A stretch of DNA of 34,570 bases. It comes from a bacterium (GTDB taxonomy: Bacteria; Zixibacteria; MSB-5A5; GN15; FEB-12). The DNA lies in contig JAUWIB010000049.1 in the NCBI GenBank assembly GCA_030605565.1, positions 1 to 34,570 of the forward strand. The letters are read 5' to 3'. Below, piece after piece: positions 7,665 through 16,197 of the stretch. A model generated the notes under the pieces. The model was not told the origin of the DNA, made no database searches, and was given only the letters and a program-made list of their open reading frames with translations. The position numbers and the translations under genes are program-made. Every line of letters starts with the position of its first letter. The stretch's first letter is position 1.

Positions 7665-7684
7665 GGCAGACGAGGACGTCTGCC
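7665..7684. repeat. AGGA-loop hairpin 2
   Basis: Eight-base perfect arms GGCAGACG (7665-7672) and CGTCTGCC (7677-7684) around AGGA, with two further pairs possible across a bulged G. Read on the other strand the loop is TCCT, so it is the same apex as hairpin 1 with an unrelated stem. Confidence 0.7.
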
Positions 7685-7714
7685 GCCCACAGCAGTGGCG
7701 GCCTCACAACAATT

Positions 7715-7762
7715 GGAGATTGCCGCGTAGCGGAAGAAGCCATTTATGGCCTCGCAATGACG
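7715..7762 (-). repeat. CGTCATTGCGAG-type intergenic repeat
   Basis: Read on the - strand the block starts CGTCATTGCGAGGCC and ends CGCGGCAATCTCC, with inner hairpins GCCAT/ATGGC and CCGC/GCGG and outer GCAAT/ATTGC pairing, a cloverleaf-like fold. GTCATTGCGAG...GGCAATCTC repeats are, from memory, widespread in unrelated bacterial genomes. Function unknown. Confidence 0.65.
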
Positions 7763-7810
7763 GGATTATGACTTTTTCAACAACCACTTAGAGTTTTTTC
7801 TTCGGCTTGC

Positions 7811-7838
7811 TTGACTGCGGTTGAAAACCTGTTATCAT
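7811..7838 (+). promoter_or_regulatory. Sigma-70-type promoter of the pyr operon
   Basis: TTGACT (7811-7816) and TATCAT (7833-7838) are separated by 16 bases. Transcription from about 7845 would give a leader of about 190 bases before pyrR that contains the PyrR-binding hairpin, which is what an RNA-regulated pyr operon needs. Confidence 0.65.
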
Positions 7839-7905
7839 TGATCGATAGATCATTCGGGAGATCGTCCAACGTCGTGCTCCGGTCGGTTCCGGCATGTCGT
7901 AGGAA

Positions 7906-7943
7906 GTCCCTTTTAAGGTGATCCGGTGAGGTCACTAAAGGAC
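7906..7943 (+). promoter_or_regulatory. PyrR-binding RNA hairpin in pyr leader
   Basis: The segment GATCCGGTGAGGTC (7920-7933) matches the known PyrR anti-antiterminator consensus ARUCCNGNGAGGYU at 12 of 14 positions. It folds as upper stem GTGATC (7918-7923) with GGTCAC (7930-7935), closing the hexaloop CGGTGA (consensus CNGNGA), over a lower stem GTCC-TTT (7906-7913) with AAAGGAC (7937-7943) separated by an internal loop. The genomic position, just before pyrR, is where such sites sit. I found no strong terminator between here and pyrR: only a weak AAACC/GGTTT hairpin at about 7972-7998. So the output could be attenuation or control of translation. Confidence 0.8.
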
Positions 7944-7958
7944 GAAAGCAATTGCTGA

Positions 7959-9576
<1,618 letters not shown>

Positions 9577-9577
<1 letters not shown>

Positions 9578-10887
9578 TGGCGAGTAAGAAATACGATCTG
9601 GTTATAACGGGTGGGCGAGTCATCGATCCGGCCCTGGGATTCGGACGTGACGCCGACGTCTTCATAAAGAACGGTGCGGTGTCGAGGATTGCCGCAGCCG
9701 GTAAGTCGACCGCTGTGTTGAAAAGTTTCGACGACGATCAAATCGTCGATGCCGCCGGCAAGATGGTGGCGCCCGGTCTGATAGATATGCACGTTCACCT
9801 TCGTGAACCGGGACGGGAAGATGAAGAGACGGTTATTAGCGGTTGTCGCGCGGCGGCGGCGGGCGGGTTTACATCGATCTGCTGCATGCCCAATACGTCA
9901 CCGGTAATCGATAACCAGGAGACGGTCAAGTTCGTGCAGGACCGCGCTCAACACGCCGACGCAAGAGTCTACGTGATCGGCGCCGCCACCAAGTTGATCG
10001 AAGGCAAGGAGCTCGCTGAGATCGGCGATTTGGTTAAGGTCGGCGCGGTGGCCATCACCGACGACGGCCACTATGTACAGAACCCGGAGTTGATGCGTCG
10101 GGCGCTTGAATATGCGCGCATGTTCAACATACCGGTAATGCAGCACGCCGAGGATCAGTACTTGTGCAGCGGCGCCATCATGAACGAATCGTACCAGTCG
10201 GCGCGACTGGGCATGAAAGGAGCGCCGCCGGTTGCTGAGGAGATCGCTGTGCTGCGCGATATAGCCCTTTGCCGCGTGGCCAATAGTCGATTGCACATAC
10301 TGCACGTTACCACGAAAGGGGCAGTTGACGCTATCCGGCAGGCCAAGCGTGAGGGAGTGAACGTCACCTGCGAAGCGACGCCGCATCACCTGGTGCTGAC
10401 CGACGATGAAATCAGCAAGGAGTTCAACACCAGCCTGCGCGTTAATCCGCCGCTGCGTTCGGTTCGGGATCGGGAGGCGGTGATTGAGGGCCTTGTCGAC
10501 GGCACGATCGACTGCATAGCCTCCGACCATGCTCCCCACTCGATGGAGGAGAAAGATTGTGAGTTCGACCAGGCGCCGCCCGGTATGATCGGTCTTGAGA
10601 CAACCCTCGGTTTGATCAAGACGTTTATCATCGATAAGGGTTACTTGAGTTGGGCGGACGTGATCCGTAAGATGACGATTAACCCGGCGCGTATTCTGAA
10701 CCTGCCGGGCGGCACGCTGCAGGAAGGATCGACAGCCGACATTACGATCATCGACCCCGATAAAAAGTGGACAGTGAAAGCAAAGGACTTCCGTTCTTTG
10801 TCAAAGAACTCGCCGTTTATCGGCTGGAAGCTCTCGGGTCGCGTGCACAAGACGCTGTTGGGGGGGAGGATCGTATTCGAACGGTAG
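9577..10887 (+). CDS. pyrC: Dihydroorotase, class I
   Basis: Cyclises carbamoyl aspartate to dihydroorotate. Metal and catalytic residues are all visible: H72 and H74 in MHVHLREPG, D163 in TDDGH, H190 in VMQHAED, H243 in ILHVTTKG, and D317-H318 in SDHAPH. The 436-residue length and the DMHVHLREPG...MPNTSP pattern identify the long class I enzyme, which commonly associates with PyrB. It is the last gene of the pyr set here; carAB, pyrD, pyrE and pyrF are not in the window. The stop is followed by two repeat hairpins rather than a classic terminator. Confidence 0.97.
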
Positions 10888-10918
10888 CAGGCCGGATGCC
10901 GTAAGTCAGTTTCTCGTA

Positions 10919-10971
10919 GGTCGAAACCCCTGCGGTTTCGACGGTGTCACCCTGAGCGGAGTCGAAGGGTG
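10919..10971. repeat. Two adjacent repeat hairpins after pyrC
   Basis: First, GTCGAAACC (10920-10928) and GGTTTCGAC (10934-10942) pair perfectly around CCTGC, the short-loop form of the hairpin at 6909. Second, CACCCTGAGCGGAGTCGAAG (from 10948) closes with AGGGTG (10966-10971); this CACCCTGAGCGGAGTCGAAGG sequence is, from memory, a dispersed repeat in many bacterial phyla. They fill the 100-base gap between pyrC and the DegT gene. Confidence 0.75.
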
Positions 10972-10999
10972 TGATGCCTATAACGCATAAGGAATGACT

Positions 11000-12100
11000 A
11001 TGGAAATCAAATACCTCGATCTGCAAGCGAACTACCAATCGATCAAGTCCGAAATCGATGAGGCTATTCATAAAGTGCTCGACAGTAGCGCCTATGTCCT
11101 CGGTCCGGCTGTGAATGAGTTTGAGAGCGCCTTCGCCGAATACTGCGGTACGAAGTTCGCCATCGGTGTCAACAGCGGCACCAGCGCGCTGACGTTGGCC
11201 CTCAAAGCATTGGGCGTCGGCCCGGGTGACGAAGTGATCACCGCAGCCAATACTTTCATTGCCACAGCAGCCGCCATTGAGCACGCCGGGGGACGACCGG
11301 TGCTGGTCGATGTCGATCCCGAAACGCGCAACATGGATCCTGTGCTGCTCAAGATGGCGATCACGTCAAGAACCCGCGCCATCATCCCGGTCCATCTCTA
11401 TGGCCGACCGGCCGACATGGACCCAATCATGCAACTGGCAACTCGGCACGATATCGTTGTGCTCGAGGATGCCGCCCAGGCGCACGGCGCCCGCTACAAA
11501 GGGAAAAAGGCCGGGGCCATCGGGCGGATAGCGGCCTTCTCATTCTATCCGGGCAAGAATCTCGGCGCTTATGGTGAGGCCGGGGCGGTGACAACCGATG
11601 ATCCGGAACTCGATCGGAGAGTTCGCATGCTGCGCGACCACGGCTCCGACAAGAAGTATGTTCACGATCTCCTCGGTTACAACGCCCGCATGGAAGGTAT
11701 CCAGGGAGCGGTACTCAAAATAAAGCTGGCGCATCTCGACCGCTGGAACGCCGAACGCAACCGGGTGGCCAGACTGTACAACCAACTCTTAGCTGACTTG
11801 CCGATCAAGCTACCGAACTTTGAAGATGATATCGATCAGGTGTTTCATCTGTACGTTATCGAAACCGAGCAGCGTGACCAGTTGCAAAAGTACCTTGGTG
11901 AGCATGGTGTGCCGTCGTTGATCCATTACCCGATCCCGATCCATCGGCAAAAGGCGTTCGATCATCTCGACCATCGTGCGGGGGATTTCCCCATTACCGA
12001 GAAGCTGGCCGACGAGATTCTATCGCTACCGATCTACCCTGAGATGTCGGACGAACAGGTCACGTTTGTTGCCGAGAAGGTGAAAGCTTTCTTTGGGTAA
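11000..12100 (+). CDS. DegT/DnrJ/EryC1/StrS family sugar aminotransferase
   Basis: PLP-dependent aminotransferase that converts a keto group of a nucleotide sugar to an amine. Schiff-base lysine K186 sits in SFYPGKNLGAYGE, the cofactor Asp D157 in VVLEDAAQAHGA, and the pocket motif NSGTSALTLALKALG at 58-72. ATG at 11000 is preferred over 10994 because AAGGA (10989-10993) is six bases from the former and touches the latter; this gives 366 residues. As the first gene of the surface-glycan cluster it probably makes an amino sugar for the glycan. Exact sugar not readable. Confidence 0.92.
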   Translation: MEIKYLDLQANYQSIKSEIDEAIHKVLDSSAYVLGPAVNEFESAFAEYCGTKFAIGVNSGTSALTLALKALGVGPGDEVITAANTFIATAAAIEHAGGRPVLVDVDPETRNMDPVLLKMAITSRTRAIIPVHLYGRPADMDPIMQLATRHDIVVLEDAAQAHGARYKGKKAGAIGRIAAFSFYPGKNLGAYGEAGAVTTDDPELDRRVRMLRDHGSDKKYVHDLLGYNARMEGIQGAVLKIKLAHLDRWNAERNRVARLYNQLLADLPIKLPNFEDDIDQVFHLYVIETEQRDQLQKYLGEHGVPSLIHYPIPIHRQKAFDHLDHRAGDFPITEKLADEILSLPIYPEMSDEQVTFVAEKVKAFFG

Positions 12101-12122
12101 AGCTGTCACAAAACGGTATCGT

Positions 12123-14237
12123 ATGTCCAGGACCACGATTCTCGTCCTGTGCCTGCTGGTGCTGATTCTGCTCTTGCGGGTCTGGAATCTTGATGCCGAC
12201 CCGCCGGCGACCGTATCAGGATCGACTGACGTCTATACTGATCCGCCCCAGTACACACTGTTCGCCAAAATGTTCGTGCAGGGTGGTGACTTCAATCCCT
12301 TCGGCGACACACGCCTGGTCTTCTTTCTGAAATCGTCCGTTACGGCTCTTGCCGCAGTAGTATTCAAGCTGATTGGAACAGGTATCCAACAATCCAATCT
12401 GGTCGGTCTGGTATATTCATACGGTGGTCTGCTGCTGTTTTTTCTATTCCTGCGCAAGACCGCCGGCAATCTGGCGGGTGTCATTTACTTGATCCTGATC
12501 TGTTTCAACTATAACCAGTTCTTCTATGGGCGACTTCCCTTTCTTGAAAACGCCATGTGGTTTTTCGCCTCAGGCGCTCTGGTTCTGATCACACATTTCC
12601 GCGGATGGTGGGCTTTTCTGACGGCGGGCGCATCTTTAGCTGCGGCTGTCTTTTTCGGCAAGATACTGGGCGTGGTATTCCTGTTTCCGTTCGCCTGCTT
12701 TCTGTTGCATCAGGCTGTATATGTAGACCGTGGCGGCCGTTCGGCCCGCGCCTCACGTCCTATGCTCTTTGCGGCCGGCTTTGCGCTGATTGGACTGTTC
12801 TGGGTTCTGTTCAGTTATCTGCCTTTGCAAAGCGAAGTGGCTGGATATATCGGTGAAAAAACAATCGACCTGTATGGCACTCCCGAAGGACTACATTCGT
12901 TCGATGATTTCGTCTGGAAGTTTGTGTCGTTCGGGATTTCGTCCGACCTGTTTCCAAGGATGACCATCGTGTCGATTCTCGGCGCCGTTTACCTTGGATT
13001 CGTCCTGTTCTCTCTCAGCCGGCGCGGATCGTGGAGCGAAAACCTCTCCTCTCTGATGAGCGGGCAGCTTTTTGTCGCGGCCATGATTGTCGCTTTTTAC
13101 GGATCGCTGATGATTTGGAACTACCAACCACTGCGCTACGAGATGGTTCTGATTTATCCCTTCTGTGGGGCGACGGCCATGATTCTGTCGAAGTTATGGT
13201 GCGAGATGAAATCTTATGAGTCCAAGGGTGGCGCCTCGTGGCTGTTTCCTGTCTTGCTGTACCCCATCGCGCTGGTGGTGGTGAGTCAGGCATGGTCCGG
13301 ATTGGCCGAGCGACTGGGATGGGAGTTTGTCTTTGACGATGTCAAGTACCAGGCGGCCGGGTTGGCATTGTTGGTCGCACTCGGCGTCACCGCTGCGGTG
13401 ATAATGGTTCGCAGGTTCACGATTGTCCTGCCGCCCTTGTTCGGAAAGATCGTGGTGACATTGGCCGTGGCAGCAACGATCGGTCAGGGGATAGCGCTCA
13501 TGGCTGACTGGTGGCGCTGGCCAACCTACAGCGCTCGTGACAACAGCGCCGACCTGGCCATGATTCTCTCACCCGGCGCCGTACTCTCGGGACCGTATGC
13601 TGCTCAGTTGACCCAAACCGGTGAACTCGGTTGCGTCATCCACATGTTTGGAGTGGCCGATGTTGATTCGACGATATTCACGCGGTTTCCCGTTACCCAC
13701 CTCCTTCTGGATCAGGCCAACGAAACCCGCGCTCGCAATGATCACCCCTATGTCATGCACGGAGCTGTCCACATATGCACTTATCATGTCGGCGTCAACA
13801 AGGTCCGGCTGTACCGTATCGCGGGTCACACCGGCAATCCTGCCGCCGATAACTACCGCCGCTCGCCGTTTGAAATGGCGGTCGACCAGTCCCGCAGCGG
13901 CGGATCGGCCATCGTGCAGCAGTACTTGATTACGTTTCTGCAGAATCACCCCGAGAACATGTCCGGGTACATGCTGGCCGGAGAGATTGCCCAAAAATCG
14001 AAGCTGTATCCCGAGGCCGAACAGTTCCTGAAAAAAGCGGTTGAGTTTTCGCCCACCAATTACAATCTTATCGGTACTCTGGCGATGCTCTACAAGAATT
14101 GGTATCACGCCAGCGGAGAGTTGCGGTATAAGGAACGTGCCCTGGAGCATTTTGATCGTGCCCTCAAGTATGCGCCGACGTCCAATCGCATGAAGGAAGA
14201 GTACGCTGAGCTTAAAGGACTGCATAGTGACGATTGA
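12123..14237 (+). CDS. GT-C type membrane glycosyltransferase with C-terminal TPR
   Basis: About 704 residues: roughly ten or more membrane helices in the first 470 residues (for example TTILVLCLLVLILLL, SYGGLLLFFLFLRKTAG), a loop after helix 1 carrying acidic residues (DVYTDPPQYTLFAKMF) as in polyprenyl-phosphate-sugar dependent GT-C (GT39-like) enzymes, a soluble segment, and TPR-like repeats at the end (YPEAEQFLKKAVEFSP, ERALEHFDRALKYAP). A TTG at 12093 in the same frame would couple it to the upstream gene; ATG 12123 has no clear ribosome site either. It overlaps the next gene by 11 bases. Acceptor unknown; could act on lipid-linked glycan or on proteins. Confidence 0.72.
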   Translation: MSRTTILVLCLLVLILLLRVWNLDADPPATVSGSTDVYTDPPQYTLFAKMFVQGGDFNPFGDTRLVFFLKSSVTALAAVVFKLIGTGIQQSNLVGLVYSYGGLLLFFLFLRKTAGNLAGVIYLILICFNYNQFFYGRLPFLENAMWFFASGALVLITHFRGWWAFLTAGASLAAAVFFGKILGVVFLFPFACFLLHQAVYVDRGGRSARASRPMLFAAGFALIGLFWVLFSYLPLQSEVAGYIGEKTIDLYGTPEGLHSFDDFVWKFVSFGISSDLFPRMTIVSILGAVYLGFVLFSLSRRGSWSENLSSLMSGQLFVAAMIVAFYGSLMIWNYQPLRYEMVLIYPFCGATAMILSKLWCEMKSYESKGGASWLFPVLLYPIALVVVSQAWSGLAERLGWEFVFDDVKYQAAGLALLVALGVTAAVIMVRRFTIVLPPLFGKIVVTLAVAATIGQGIALMADWWRWPTYSARDNSADLAMILSPGAVLSGPYAAQLTQTGELGCVIHMFGVADVDSTIFTRFPVTHLLLDQANETRARNDHPYVMHGAVHICTYHVGVNKVRLYRIAGHTGNPAADNYRRSPFEMAVDQSRSGGSAIVQQYLITFLQNHPENMSGYMLAGEIAQKSKLYPEAEQFLKKAVEFSPTNYNLIGTLAMLYKNWYHASGELRYKERALEHFDRALKYAPTSNRMKEEYAELKGLHSDD

Positions 14238-15207
14238 CGAAAACTACAACTTCCTGGTCTCAACGATCGTGCCGGCGATGAACGAGGAAGGTAACATCGA
14301 GCGGTTCTGTGAACTGTTCGACCAGATGGCCCAGGCGGCGCCCTTCAGGAACGAACTGGTATTCATCGACGATGGTTCCAGCGACGGCACCCTTGCCAAG
14401 TTCAAGCAGGCAGCACAGACATACAGTTTTGTGCGCTTTGAGACCCATGGCCGCAACCTTGGATTGACCGAGGCGCTCTTGACCGGGTTCGAACTCGCCC
14501 GGGGTGAGGTGTTCGTTTTCTATCCGGCCGATTTACAGTTCCTGCCCGAAGACATTCCGAACCTGGTAGCCAGGATTGCCCAGGGCACCGATGTTTGCGC
14601 CGGCTGGAAGCAGGGTGACTATCAAAAACCGTTCGTCTCAGGCATTTACAACTGGCTGTCACGAAAGCTGTTCGGATTGAAGATACATGACCTGAACTCA
14701 TGCAAGGCGTTTCGGCGGGAGGTGGTTGAGCAGGTTTTCCTCAGGCGTGACTGGCACCGCTACCTGGTGCCGTTGGCCTCCGACAAGGGCTTTCTCATCG
14801 AGGAGGAGAAAGTGACCCTGCACGAACGAAATTGGGGTAAGACCAAGTTCGGGTCTATCTGGCGAATTCCAATTGGTTTTCTCGACCTGATAGCGGTGAA
14901 GTTCCAGATAACGTTCTTGCGCAAGCCACTCTTGTTCTTTGGATCCATCGGGTCGGTACTGGTGATTCTGGGTTTCCTCGTTGGTCTCGTGACTATCTAC
15001 CTGCGTTTGACCGACGAAGGCTACCGACCGCTGCTGTACTTGGTGATGCTCCTGGTCGGAGTCGGAATGGCCCTCTTTGTAATGGGTTTCATGGCTGAGG
15101 GACAGGTGGCGGTCAAAGAAGAGATGGCCGACCTGCGCAAGAAAATGATGCGGATGATGAAACGGAAGAGTTCCGCGGATGACTCTGACAGTTCTCGTAC
15201 GACTTGA
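14227..15207 (+). CDS. GT2 polyprenyl-phosphate sugar synthase with two C-terminal membrane helices (CsbB/GtrB-like)
   Basis: GT2 fold: STIVPAMNEEGNIERF (12-27), VFIDDGSSDGT (45-55), then two hydrophobic helices at about 232-253 and 262-283. This is the layout of CsbB/GtrB/ArnC-type enzymes that load a sugar on undecaprenyl phosphate. Where the family usually has DADLQ, this protein reads FYPADLQFLPED (98-109), lacking the first Asp of the DxD. GTG start at 14227 overlaps the previous gene. The C-terminal tail is charged (KKMMRMMKRKSSADDSDSS). With the following membrane protein and YfhO it resembles a three-part extracytoplasmic glycosylation set. Confidence 0.85.
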   Translation: MTIDENYNFLVSTIVPAMNEEGNIERFCELFDQMAQAAPFRNELVFIDDGSSDGTLAKFKQAAQTYSFVRFETHGRNLGLTEALLTGFELARGEVFVFYPADLQFLPEDIPNLVARIAQGTDVCAGWKQGDYQKPFVSGIYNWLSRKLFGLKIHDLNSCKAFRREVVEQVFLRRDWHRYLVPLASDKGFLIEEEKVTLHERNWGKTKFGSIWRIPIGFLDLIAVKFQITFLRKPLLFFGSIGSVLVILGFLVGLVTIYLRLTDEGYRPLLYLVMLLVGVGMALFVMGFMAEGQVAVKEEMADLRKKMMRMMKRKSSADDSDSSRTT

Positions 15208-15255
15208 TGGGGGCTAACCCAAACCAGGCGAGCCAACTGTAGCTGCACACTCACC

Positions 15256-16182
15256 ATGACCTTCAAGAAAACCCTCACTACTCTACTTAAGATTGCTCTC
15301 ACGGCGGTGGTCGTGTTTTTTGTCTATCGCCAGGTGGCAGGTCACTGGGATGAAATCAGGAACTACCAGTGGCAGGTCGATTGGGCTATGCTCTTGCTGT
15401 CGGTGTTGCTGGGGCTGGGAACGTTTGTCGTCATGGCCTCAAACTGGCAACGGCTGATCGCAGGCTTCGGGCATCAGATACCGTTGAGAAAATCGTTTCG
15501 TATCTTCTATCTCGCCGACCTGGGACGTTACATCCCCGGCAAAATCTGGCCGCTGTTGGGTATTCTTTATCTCACTAAGAAGGAAGGCATCCCGCCGGAA
15601 CGGGCCACAGCTTCGTTTGTGCTGGTGCAGATGTTCGCCATCCCGGCGTCATTGCTGGTGTTCGTGATAGCTTTGCAGTTCGAGCCGCGAATTCTGGTCG
15701 ATCAGGTAGCAGTGTTGGGAGAGAAGAGCACCTACCTGCTCACCGGCTTGATGCTACTGTTCTCAGCGGTGGTGGTGGTGTGGCCGCAACGATTGCTGGC
15801 TATCGCCAACGCTCTCCTGCGTCGTCTGTCGCGTCCGGAGGTACACTTTGCGCTGGACAAAACTGTTGCCCTGCGTCTGTTCGTTGGTTATTGTGTAGGC
15901 TGGTTTTGTTACGGTGTTGCCTTTTATCTATTCGTCCGGGCGGTGATGCCCGATTCCGGACTGACGCTGGTCGCTGCTGTTGGAATATTCAACGCCGCGT
16001 ATCAGATTGGCTACCTGGCCCTGTTTGCGCCGGGTGGTTTCGGGCCGCGCGAGGTAGTGATGGGATTCATGCTGACACCGTTTCTTGGACCGCTTGCCCC
16101 GGCGCTGCCCGTTCTGGCGCGATTGTGGGCTATTCTTGTAGAAGTAACAGCGGCGCTGATAGCCCTGATGATTAGAAGATAA
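15256..16182 (+). CDS. Lysylphosphatidylglycerol-synthase-TM / UPF0104 family membrane protein
   Basis: About eight membrane helices in 308 residues, beginning LLKIALTAVVVFFVYRQVAG. The conserved block SFRIFYLADLGRYIPGKIWP (81-100) and the FAPGGFGPREVVMGF segment near the end identify the membrane domain seen in MprF and in many stand-alone proteins of glycan and lipid loci. No LPG-synthase catalytic domain is attached. Lies 48 bases after the GT2 gene and 15 before YfhO. The position suggests lipid or lipid-sugar handling, possibly flipping (inference). Confidence 0.8.
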   Translation: MTFKKTLTTLLKIALTAVVVFFVYRQVAGHWDEIRNYQWQVDWAMLLLSVLLGLGTFVVMASNWQRLIAGFGHQIPLRKSFRIFYLADLGRYIPGKIWPLLGILYLTKKEGIPPERATASFVLVQMFAIPASLLVFVIALQFEPRILVDQVAVLGEKSTYLLTGLMLLFSAVVVVWPQRLLAIANALLRRLSRPEVHFALDKTVALRLFVGYCVGWFCYGVAFYLFVRAVMPDSGLTLVAAVGIFNAAYQIGYLALFAPGGFGPREVVMGFMLTPFLGPLAPALPVLARLWAILVEVTAALIALMIRR

Positions 16183-16197
16183 CTCGAGTGACACTGC

